DNA of 64,000 nucleotides, taken from NCBI GenBank assembly GCA_027625915.1, contig JANTQA010000032.1, positions 11,362,001 to 11,426,000 of the forward strand, in the 5' to 3' direction. Of the stretch, positions 1 to 10,300 are shown one piece after another. Numbering within the stretch: position 1 is the first letter of the stretch; every line of letters starts with the position of its first letter. Below the pieces are notes generated by a model, which saw only the letters and a program-made list of their open reading frames with translations, was not told the DNA's origin and searched no databases. Source of the DNA: Anaeramoeba flamelloides. Its lineage: Eukaryota; Metamonada; Anaeramoebidae. The translations under genes were made by a program, and so were the position numbers.

Positions 1-316
1 TAGAACTTTAAAAAACCAATACCAGATTTTAATTAGGGGTTTATTATCATTTACTTTGATTAGTTAATATAAGTCTTCTATAACAAAAAAACACGTGCTA
101 TTTATTTTCAAATATACATTAAATTTTTTAGCATGCTTTATTTTGATGACAGTAGTGTTTTTTTTTCAAATGTTAACTTTTAACGGTAAGTAAATGAAAG
201 ACAAAAATATCCATATATTCACTTTTTCAAGAATACATAACATAATATTTAGATCTCTTGTAAAACAATCATTTTTATAAAAAAAACTTTTTTCTTTTTG
301 TTAGCTTTTTTTTTTA
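1..316. other. 5' spacer of the double-BTB gene
   Basis: AT-rich spacer without a supported gene. It ends in a T tract that runs directly into the ATG at 317, a layout also seen in front of other genes here. No promoter motif is identifiable. Confidence 0.5.
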
Positions 317-1645
317 ATGACAATCTATTTTGCAAAAGGGTACACAGACTATTATGAGGGGGGTCAATTTACACCAACTGAATTTTTCTCTTCTCTTCAA
401 GAAGCTAAAGATTTTTTATTTTCAAATTTTTTCAAATCCTTTGGCGATTATTTTGAAAATATTTTTGAAGAAATTGAAGATATTGAATCCGAAAACATAA
501 GAAAAATGTTAATGGCCAATTACCCTCGTGACTTGAGTGATGGTATTCGAGAAATACATTATCAAATAATTGAAATCACAGATCAAAGTGGGAAATTACT
601 CGCCAAAAAGGAAAGAAAAAAAACCTTTTTAGATCTTGCAGAACTTCAATTAAATTGTTACAACAATTACATAAATTCCAAAAGTGTGGACTTATTGTTT
701 CAGGATCTTGAAAATTTTTATCGGAAACAAGAATTTACCGATTTTGAGCTTGTGGGGAAAAAAGTTCATAAATTGCTTCTTGAAAAAAGAACAAAAATGA
801 AGGCAACTGAAATTCGCCAAAGACTTGAAGAAAATAAAGAACAATTTGATGAACAAGATCTTGAAACTTTTCTCAGTTGGGTTTATTTTTTTGGATTTAA
901 ATACATTTCCAAAGGCAAGTGGACGTTTTCCTCAAAAGAAAAAAAAGAACAACAAAAGGCATATTTAGGTTCACTCTTCAAAGTGCTCCAGATCCTCAAG
1001 ATAGATTTTGGAAAAGAAGAAATTAAAGATGACGTCACTCTTGATGGACGCTTTAAATCAGAGTATAAAAAATTTTTCACAGATTTAATGAATGACGAAG
1101 AAACAAAAGACATGGCAATTCGAATTTCAAATAGCCCGGAAAATGGTATTAGCGGAAAAACAAAGGACACAAAGATATCGAACAGCGAACAAAAGGAGAT
1201 CGTCAAAGAACAAACCCAAAACAACGAAGAAGAAACACAAGACAAGCCAAAGGAAAAGCAGAAAGAAGAAAAAGCAAGTCTGAAAAAAGTTCATCTTTTA
1301 ATGCTATTAATTAGAAGTGGGTTGTATCGAAATCTGAACGCTTCAGTTAAAAATCTTGAACATACCATAACTGATTATTCCTGCAGATCTAAGAAATTTT
1401 GGGAGTTTTTTCTTCATTGGATCTATACAGGCGAAATAAAAAGAGAATTATTAACAAAAGAAGTAATCAAGGAAATGAAAGGCGCACAAGACTACTTCCA
1501 ATTAAATGATAAGCCTTATCCCATTATTAAATGTTTATCAATTATTGAAACGTTCTACCTCGAAAATCAAGAAAAAGAGAATACCAAAAAGAGTAAAAAA
1601 ACAAGGAAAACTAAAAAGAAGAAAAAAACTAAGAAAAAAAAATAA
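317..1645 (+). CDS. Protein with two tandem divergent BTB/POZ-like domains and a Lys-rich tail
   Basis: Single-exon protein of 442 aa starting at the ATG after a T tract. Residues 1-120 are not recognised. Residues about 130-230 form a first BTB-like unit: DFELVGKKVHKLLLEKR, then SWVYFFGF. A second unit lies at about 247-412 (TKDMAIRI, then KKVHLLMLLIRSGLYRNL, HWIYTGEI and DYFQLND) and is interrupted by a Glu/Lys/Gln-rich insert at about 272-322. The same two-unit layout with a charged insert at the same place occurs in the RCC1-BTB protein at 20307-21985, which is the main support for the call. Residues 418-442 are almost all Lys/Thr and could act as a nuclear localisation signal. BTB domains mediate dimerisation and often recruit Cullin-3; no RCC1, Kelch or other partner domain is visible here. 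The precise function is unknown. Confidence 0.75.
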   Translation: MTIYFAKGYTDYYEGGQFTPTEFFSSLQEAKDFLFSNFFKSFGDYFENIFEEIEDIESENIRKMLMANYPRDLSDGIREIHYQIIEITDQSGKLLAKKERKKTFLDLAELQLNCYNNYINSKSVDLLFQDLENFYRKQEFTDFELVGKKVHKLLLEKRTKMKATEIRQRLEENKEQFDEQDLETFLSWVYFFGFKYISKGKWTFSSKEKKEQQKAYLGSLFKVLQILKIDFGKEEIKDDVTLDGRFKSEYKKFFTDLMNDEETKDMAIRISNSPENGISGKTKDTKISNSEQKEIVKEQTQNNEEETQDKPKEKQKEEKASLKKVHLLMLLIRSGLYRNLNASVKNLEHTITDYSCRSKKFWEFFLHWIYTGEIKRELLTKEVIKEMKGAQDYFQLNDKPYPIIKCLSIIETFYLENQEKENTKKSKKTRKTKKKKKTKKKK

Positions 1646-1900
1646 GCCTAAATAGAAAGCTTTAAACAATGACAAAAAAAAATAATTAAAAACTCTTTGA
1701 AAAATTTCATTTTTTGCATTCTTTGATGAAGAAAAAAAATTTTACTAATCTTCAATATTTTTTTTTTTTTTTTCAAATCAAAAATTGCCCCTTTAATATA
1801 ATCCCAACTAATTTATCATACTTTAATTAATTTCAAATAATTATTTCTTAATAACCTTTCTCAAGCTTGTGAAAAAAATGACCCATGGAATTGGATCAAC

Positions 1901-1967
1901 CAAAATGTTATGACATGATATGACATTTTTTTAAAAAAAAGTACAATGATCATGTTATAACATTTTG
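1901..1967. repeat. Short hairpin (inverted repeat with 19-bp arms)
   Basis: Left arm CAAAATGTTATGACATGAT (1901-1919) pairs with ATCATGTTATAACATTTTG (1949-1967) with one mismatch around a 29-base A/T loop. It may be a miniature foldback element or its footprint. It lies about 250 bases downstream of the double-BTB stop codon. Confidence 0.6.
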
Positions 1968-2094
1968 TCTGTTTAAAATATCATAAATAATAATTAATAG
2001 TAATGATTGATTATTGAAAAAATAGCTAATTCATAACCGATAAAAAATATAATTTAAAATGTTCCACAATAATAAAAATATAAATATTTAGAGA

Positions 2095-2108
2095 GAAAAA
2101 AAAAAAAA

Positions 2109-2139
<31 letters not shown>
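2095..2139. repeat. Poly(A) run followed by (GA)n microsatellite
   Basis: An A run of about 22 is followed by about 11 GA units. It is simple sequence with no gene context. Confidence 0.9.
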
Positions 2140-4791
2140 ATCTTATAATTTCGTGATATTGATACCCTTCTTATTAATTATTGTTATGATTTAGTTTTAG
2201 AATTTTTCTTGTTATATATTTATTCAATAATACCCGTATTTTTAGTGGACTTTTCTTAGCACTATCTTCTTTTTACCATCATTCAAACCTTCAAAATATA
2301 CAGATTTGTTGGATTTTTTTCACCAGATTCGGAATTTTCATTATCACTGTATCATTGATCGATCAAAGTTGAAGATCTTTTTTATCATGATTTTAAAAGG
2401 GGAAATTTTACCAAAAAAAAAAAAAAATAAGTTAATGAGTGAAATGTACATTTGAATATTATCAGGGTTCACATTTTGATTCTTTTTTGAAAAAAACCCA
2501 AAATAATTCTTTTTTTTTCACAATGATAAGTCTCAATCCATTTCTTATTTATATTCGTTTTTACAAGGAATCACATCATTCTCAAAATTTAATATTTTAT
2601 TATTTTTTTTTTTTTTTTCAAAAAAATATTTTTTTTTAAAAAAATAAATATTTAAGGTTTTTTCTTCTTGGGATTTTAGTTTAGATCGTCTTTTCATCAA
2701 TCCTGTTGTTTTTAAGTTTATTCCTGATAAGAAAATTATTTTTTCTTTGAAATGGAATCAAAAGATTCTTTTTTTTTTTGTTAATAGAGTTTTGGTACCT
2801 AAAAAAATTCTTTTTTTTGATTCCATTGAATCAAAATAAAATAATTTTTAATATTTTTGAAAAAATTATACTTCAAAGGTACTTTAACAAGTGAAAAATG
2901 TTTGATAAAAATTGATTCTGTGGGATTCATTTTAATATTATGATTCCAAATTTTAATTTTTGAGATTCTAAAAATTCCAAAAATGGAACATTTTGTGAAC
3001 TCTGAATATTATTGACTGATTTTTTTTTTTTGTAAAAAAAATGTGAAACTTACTTTTGATGAATAGTTAAAGGATTTCATTATCATCATTTTTTTTTTTT
3101 AGATAACAAAAAGAAAAAAGATAAAAATATGAAAAAAGATAAAATGTAAAATAATTTAACATCTTAAAAAACAATCAAAGTTGGAAAATAAAAAGAATAT
3201 CATAAAATTATTAAAATGAAAACTTTAACTTTAAAATAAAAAAACTATCTTAAATTTAAATCCAGTACTACATTTCTTACATTTCACACATTTACGAACG
3301 GACAAAGTAGATACTTGTATATCTTGAAAAATAAATCAGAATATAACCCATTATAAAAAAAAAGAAAAATGCAAAAAAAGTGATTATTGTACTCAATATG
3401 ATGAAAATATAAATCACTTTATTTGGTATTGTGAAAGATAGAAAATCATCAGGATCAAATGGAAAAAAAATTAGTGATAATTTTGATAAAAATTTATATA
3501 AAAATGTTTCACTTAGGAAAAATACCCAAAGACTCTTTAACCTGACGAATTAAAAATGTGAAATTTATTGTTCTTGTGGATAATTTTTCATTAAAGCTTT
3601 TATAATTGGAAAACTAAAGTTAATAAAGAAAAAATTTATTAAATAAAAAATTCTAAAATGGTAAAAAAAAGTATATATAAATTAGGATACATATTGCCCC
3701 ACTCATTGGGGGCAGTGTCTAGTTTTTTTTTTTAATCACAAGAGTTGAACAAAATCAAAGATTTTACTCCATTGTTTTAAATTGAAAAACAAAAACTAAC
3801 AAGAGTGGAATATCAATTTATTAATCACAGTTTGTCAAATTTTAATTATGATTGATAAACCCTTTATCGGGTTTTTAATTATCCTGTTTTAGGGGACGTG
3901 TCTTCATGTGCCTAGAGTTCCCTAGTTAATTTCTTTTACAGAATTCAAAAGAACTGAATAAAATTCACGATTTTAGTAAAATCTAACAACAGAAAATTAA
4001 AAAAAAGTAAGGGCGCTTTTTTTTAATTTAAGAAATTAAAAGAAATTTTTGTAAATTTTCATTTTCTTTCTCAAATTAAATTAAAAGTAACTTTATATTT
4101 TCAATGATTCCAAAGATTTGAGCAAAATCAGGGGTTTTAGTCAATACTTCCAAACCCTGAAAAATCTAAAGACGGTGGATAATTTTTAATTTGGTAATGT
4201 GAATGATATAATAATTTTGTACTTTAATATTTTAAGTATTTTTCTTCCTCTCATTTTTATTTAGTAAATGTGTTTTGATTACTCCTTCCTCTCAATAATA
4301 AAAAAGGTAAAATTATTTCAATAAGTGAAAATAGAATAAAAAACCAAAATAAAAATTTTGAAATTAGACAATTGATTTTAGATACAATATTTACCCAACC
4401 AAAAACTGAAATAACAACTCCAATTATTATATGAAAAAATTCAAAAATAAAGTAAATTAAAATATTTTTTCAAAATATTCGATAAAATCTTTGAGTTTGA
4501 TTTAAAAGTACTTATCCACCCCCCAAAAAAAAACTTTTTTGAAAGGCAAATATATTTATTAAAACAAGTCAATATTTTTATGAATATGTGATTATTTTTT
4601 GATAATAATATTCATATGAGATTTGAATTTTCACAAAAATATAAAAAATAGAATAAAAACCTTCTTTTAACATTTTGAAAAAATAATTTCTTTCTTTTAC
4701 AATTCTTCAGATTCTCAGAATTTTATGATTTTTTTGCAGTTAGGCTGTATTAATCACAATTTGAAGCGTCTTTAATGATAATTTTATTGTT

Positions 4792-5890
4792 CAATTAATA
4801 AATAAAAAATTTTTTTCAAGTTTTGAATATTATTTTACAAGAATTATTATTTCAAAAAAAAAAAAAAAAGATCACTATAAAACCAACAGGATATAATATT
4901 TTCATAAATATATTAATCAATCCTCATTGAACTTTGAGAGACAACTTTCATTATTTGAAATTGATTTTCATAGTAGTTGTTAGTAGGGTTGGGTATTCAG
5001 ATTAGAACCATAAGAACACTATTAATATCAAATTATAAGAATTGAAATTTTAGCTTAAAGTTTCCAATTCCTGAAATTTGAAAAAAGTATTATATTGTGT
5101 AAAGGGTATTGCGAGTTGTTATTTTGGGACGATCAGATCAATTATTAATTTTGTATTGATATTAATGGTATTTTAAAAAGACAATTTTTAAACAATTAAT
5201 TCCTATTTTTTCATGAAATACTGATTGGCGAGTGTAAAGTTAATTGAAAAAGGGTTGTATTTAATAAAGAATTATAATTTGTATGTTTTGAATTGAAATT
5301 TTCCTTTCCATTTTACTCACTTAACCAAAAAAAGTAAAAAAAAAATTTTTTTTAAAAGCTCCAAATAATACCAAACCGAAAGAAAAATATTTCTATTTAC
5401 AACTCACAAATTATATGTTTTCGATAACTTACCTTCTGATATATATGGCTTTATACTTTTAAATTTAATTTAGGAAAAAAAAATAATAATTGACATAAAT
5501 TGTCTATTTGAACAACTAAAAATACCCATACCAAGGACAACATCCAACAGTTAAGAACTAAAATTAAAAGTCTCAGTATCTAATACATGGCAATCATTCT
5601 TCACATTTCAGGTATTGTAAGCCTTAAGCTAAAATTTCAATTCTTATAATTTGATATTAATAGTGTTCTTATGGTTCTAATCTGAATACCCAACCCTACT
5701 AACAACTACTATGAAAATCAATTTCAAATAATGAAAGTTGTCTCTCAAAGTTCAATGAGGGTTGATTAATATATTTATGAAAATATTATATCCTGTTGGT
5801 TTTATCGTGATCTTTTTTTTTTTTTTTGAAATAATAGTTCTTGTAAAATAATATTCAAAACTTGAAACAAAATTTTTTATTTATAAATTG
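4792..5890. mobile_element. Large palindromic (foldback-type) element, arms about 290 bp
   Basis: Two nearly identical inverted arms, about 4792-5080 and 5600-5890, flank a loop of about 520 bp. Landmarks are TTCAAGTTTTGAATATTATT at the outer end of the left arm and AACCCTACTAACAACTACTA in the right arm, each with its reverse complement in the other arm. The inner part, about 5030-5655, is related to the element at 46991-47593: both contain ATATATATCAGAAGGTAAGT and a GAGCTTTTAAAA stretch. No transposase frame is visible, so it is non-autonomous. The very high arm identity suggests a recent origin or ongoing arm correction. Confidence 0.75.
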
Positions 5891-6572
5891 GAAAATTAAA
5901 GTGTTCTATCCAATTTTAAATTGTATTATTCAAAATTTATTTGAAAAGGTTTTCTAAAAATAAAAAACAAACAACAGAGAAACGATTTATAAGTTTTTAA
6001 TGAATTTGTAAGAGATAAGTCTAAATCTCTTTAGATTTTTTGATTTTGTAAAACTCACTTTAGAGAACTCAAAAAATTTATTTATCAGGCAAATATGTCA
6101 AATTTTATGTCAGATTAACCTTTGTAAACCTTTTTAATTTACCTGGTGAGTTTTTAGCTGCATTGTAAACCAAACTTTTTGATTCGTTAATTATTCTCAA
6201 AATTATTTTAAAAAAGAATATTTTCTTTGTGTTCTATATTCCTGAAAAAAACCCAATCGAGTACCCCAAGTTGAATGAATTTGAATGAAATCCAAGAAGA
6301 AATTTTTCCAAAACTTTTTAAAAACGGATTTTGTGACGTCAGTCTTCCTTTAAGAAAAAAATTTCAAATTTTGTTTAAATTTGTCCCAAAAAGTAGTAAA
6401 GTCTATTTTTAAATCAAACACATCAATTCACGGCCGATTCTTTGAACAAACTAATAACTTTTTTTTTGATTTAAATATTAATCGGTCTTTTAAAATAATC
6501 ATTTTTTTTAAACAAAGAAATTATTTACTTCTTTTTTTTTAATAACAAATATTAATTAATTTATAATTCATT
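5891..6572. other. Upstream spacer of the eS30 gene
   Basis: No gene is seen. A TGACGTCA palindrome (CRE/ATF-like) lies at about 6333, some 240 bases upstream of the eS30 start. It is the only plausible regulatory motif and is untested. Confidence 0.35.
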
Positions 6573-6767
6573 ATGGGAAAAGTCCACGGATCACTTACAA
6601 GAGCAGGAAAAGTTAGAAACCAAACACCAAAGGTTGAAAAACTTCCAAAGAAAAAGAAACTTACAGGCCGTGCAAAAATGAGATTTTTATACAACAAAAG
6701 ATTTGTTCATGTTGTTGAAGAACAAGGAAGAAGAAGAGCAGGGCCAAACTCCAACAAAAACAAATAA
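6573..6767 (+). CDS. RPS30: 40S ribosomal protein eS30
   Basis: Intronless 64-aa protein, Lys/Arg-rich. It begins [20 protein letters not shown], contains [20 protein letters not shown] and ends with a GPNSNKNK tail. These are the hallmark blocks of eS30 (KVHGSLARAGKVRGQTPKV, TGRAKRR, YNRRFVNVV, GPNAN). It is a component of the small ribosomal subunit near the decoding region. In animals eS30 is made as a fusion to the ubiquitin-like protein FUBI. Here an in-frame TAA lies nine bases before the ATG, so the protein is free-standing as in yeast. The length equals that of the mature family. It lies about 630 bases upstream of the NOMO gene on the same strand. Confidence 0.97.
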   Translation: MGKVHGSLTRAGKVRNQTPKVEKLPKKKKLTGRAKMRFLYNKRFVHVVEEQGRRRAGPNSNKNK

Positions 6768-7393
6768 ATTTTTTGTAATTTAAAAAAGGGTTATTGTGTT
6801 AAACACCCAACAACCACTTTAACCAAATGAAAAAAAATAAAAGAATTTCTTTTATGAAATGTTCTTTTTATTCATTTTTTTAGTTGAAGAAATAATTAAA
6901 AAACAATTTCTTCTTTTTTGTTTTCTTACAATAATAAACAAACCAATCTAAAAACAAATTATTTTACCTTTAAATTTTTTTGTAATTTGAGAATTTTTTT
7001 TTTTTATGAACAAAAGAATACAATCATTTCCTTGTTGAACAATTTTGTTATTGAAGCAAAAAATAGTTTTAAACACCTTTTAATTTAGTTTAACCAAGTT
7101 GATCAAGAAGTTGCTTTCTCAAGTTTGAAAGGAACGTTTGTAAAATACACTCTCAGTTGCCTTTTGTAATAAGAATACTTAAGACTTACTGACCCCTTAA
7201 TTCTTGAAATTTTATAAAATTCTTCTCTCAAAAAATCAACTATTTGAAATAATTATACAATTTGAATGATTTATTTTCGTATAAAAAGTTCTAAAGTTCT
7301 ACAACAATTACCTATTTTGCATTATTAGAGATATTTAACAAATTTTATTTTGGATGAATTGTTTTTATTTTTTTTTAAAACTTTTCTTAAATT
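6768..7393. other. Spacer between eS30 and NOMO
   Basis: A 626-base AT-rich stretch holding the eS30 3' end and the NOMO 5' flank. No repeat or motif is recognised. Confidence 0.4.
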
Positions 7394-10300
7394 ATGACAA
7401 ATAGAATTTTTGTGGTTCTATTATTATTGTTCAGTTTATTAGGTTTCTTAACCTGTAACGATCAATTTCCTACACAATGTGAAGGCTATGTTAAATTCCC
7501 AGAAGATCTTTCAAGGTAATTTTACTTCATTCCATGTTCCCAACAAAATGAATCATCCTTTTCTTATCTTAACGAATTTTTTTTTTTTCTTTTACTTTTT
7601 TTCAGTGAAATTAAGATCGATTTTTCTGAAATTAGGGTCGAGCTTTATAACCCAAATGGGATTTTAAAAGAGATTACTGAGTGTGATGAAAATGGTATGT
7701 CTATTTTTTTTTTTTATAAAAAGTCTTGTTTATTTTTTTTTTTTGTTTGTTGGTTAATTTTTTTTTTGTTTTGTTTTTTATTTTATTTATTTATTGCTAA
7801 TAGGATATTATGTAATTCCTCTTTATGACAGCTTTGGTGAATATATTTTAAGTATAAATGCACCAGAAAGGTGGTCATTTAGTAAGTTTTTCTTTTTTTT
7901 TCATTTCTTTTTAGTTTTATTATTAATGTGAAAAAGTGAAAATTTGTTGTGGAAAGTCATCAAAAAAAAAACAGTTTTTCTTTTTGAAATTACCTATTTT
8001 TTTGCTTTTTTTCTTTTTGCTTTTTTGTTTTTTTTTCTTTTTTTTTTTTTCCTATTCATTTCAATTCAAGAACAAATTTTGTCTTTTAAAAGATTGTTCA
8101 AATAATTCCAAGTTCGTCAGTTTCATGAAAAAGAATTGTTTCCTCAGAATTGTTCAAAAAAATACCCTCCAAAACCAAAATGAGAAGGTACTAATAAATC
8201 CTAAGTCACTTTACAATTATTTCACATCTTATTAATTCAATCTCATTGATTAATTTCAAAGACAATTCCAACGAAAACTTGAGAGATTGCAAGAAATAAA
8301 ATTTATTATTTTACAAAAGCCGAGTGAACAAGTGTGAATTTAATCCTACATAAATTGGTGTATTCAAAAAAAAAAAAAAAAAAAAACCCAGAATAAGATT
8401 AACGCGAATTATGGAATTTGAATTTTTAAAATGGGATCAACTACTTCACTTCATATTCAACTTTTATTCAGTTAATTTTCAATGAAATAAATATCATTTA
8501 ATTTTTTCACTCAATTCAATGGTATTTGAATAATAAATAGAAATAATTTTCACTTGGTTTTCAATTTCCTTTCTCAAAAAGAGATCAAGTCCACAAACTA
8601 CTTCTTTGGGTACTCAATTTGTAAAAGAAAAATATGGAAAAGGAAGTGAAAATTTTTTCCCATTTAGAATTCAAATACCAGTAATTGCGAAAAGCGCGAA
8701 TCTCAAATTACCATTATTATTGTGAAATTAAAAATAGTTAATTTTAAGGCAATGTTCTACTAAGGAAAAAACATATTAATGAGTGGTTTTTATTTTTAAT
8801 TCTTTTTTGTTTCATTAAATTTGTTTTTTTTTTAATACTGATGCAAAAATAATAAATTTCGTAAAATGAAAGAGAAATTTTTCATTAATTGATTGGAATA
8901 TGACAGATCCAATTTTTAGAATTTTCTTGATCTAAATTCAACATAATAAAAGTTTATGTTAAGCAATCCTGGAGAATTAAATAAAGATTCCTCGATTTAA
9001 TTTTCAAATCAAATCAAATCAAATCAATTCAATTGTTTCTGATTTAAAAAGTTCAAAAAATTTAATTCAAATACCAACAAAGGGAAACAGTTATTTCTTT
9101 CATAAAATTACTAAAATAAAATTCAAAAAAAAAAAAACCTTGATTAAAATGGTTTTCAAAAAAAGAAAACAGCACATAAGATCATCAAAGGATTTTATTT
9201 TGTTTTGTTAAAAAAATTATTCGTTTGTCGCTTTTTAACAACTTGAAAATTTCATATTGCTAAAATATAATTTTTTTTTTTTCCAAAATAATATAAAAAA
9301 AAACAAAAAATTTCAATCCCAAAGCACCACAACAAGTCAAAATTCAAACAATCAAAGGTATAAATACATGTTTAGCAGATGTAAATTTTATATTTTCAGG
9401 GATTGAAGTTTTCGGAAAGGTCAGCGGTTCTGGTTCAAATTGTGTCAATGGGCCTGAAGGGTTATTTGTTAATTTGGTTAAGGAATCACAAGAAAAAGAA
9501 AACAACATTGCACAATCGATCACAAATAAAGAAGGAGGCTTCCAATTTTCAAATGTTTTACCAGGCAAATACTCTGTAATTTTGGATGATCATAGTTTAC
9601 CAAATTCATGGACAATTTCCCGTGGTACTATTGAAGTTGAAATTGGATTATATGAGAATACTCTACCAACGAATTTAGAAATCTCAACGTATTCAATTGA
9701 AGGAAAAGTTGCTACGACATCTGAAGAAACATTAGTTGATGTACCATTTTTGTTGTATGCACCAGAAGGCGAAGAACATGAAACCAGCGAATCTGCAAAG
9801 GAGTTACTCAAAAAAAAACCAAATTTAACCAATTTCAAAGAGTATATTTTAATTGATACTACTCTTTCCAACGATGAAGGGTTTTTTGAATTTTCATCTG
9901 TTTCTTGTGGGGAATATTTCGTAACACCATTTAGCGAATCATTATCAATTTTCCCCAAAGAAAAATCTGTCAAAATAACTTCTGGCAAGGGCAAATTAGA
10001 TACATTTTTAGTTGTTGGGTTTTCTGCTGAAGGATTAGTTTTAGATCATCAAGAAAAGCCAGTTGCTAATGCTGTCTTGATTTTTGATGAGAAAGTCAAT
10101 ACTATAACGAACGAAGACGGGCAATATACCATTGAAAATATTACAGAGGGTATCCATGATATCAAAATTGAAGCAGAGCATTATTATTTCAATGAGGAAG
10201 AATTATTACAAATCGAATTAACTCCAGAATCTAAAATCATTCGAACAGTTCATTCCATCGGGTATGACATCTGTGGTAAATTAAACTTTGAAAATGATCA

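Larger units (their letters stand above)
1646..4791. other. Gene-free spacer, AT-rich, with small hairpins
   Basis: No protein gene is supported over 3.1 kb. Besides the hairpin at 1901-1967 and the poly(A)-(GA)n tract, there is an inverted pair ATGGAATCAAAA (about 2752) and TTTTGATTCCAT (about 2816). A weak inverted pair (about 2449-2481 and 2984-3016) could mark a decayed element. A short palindrome with CCCC/GGGG arms lies at about 3696-3716. Confidence 0.5.

Noticed and set aside
883-1245. Minus-strand open frame inside the double-BTB gene
   Set aside because: Shadow of the plus-strand gene; the same applies to minus frames within NOMO, ankyrin, coiled-coil and SPRY genes.
3360-3450. Cys/His-like stretch (CKKSDYC...HFIWYC) suggesting the C-terminus of a LINE reverse transcriptase
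   Set aside because: Cysteine spacing does not fit, frames are short and no reverse transcriptase core is nearby.
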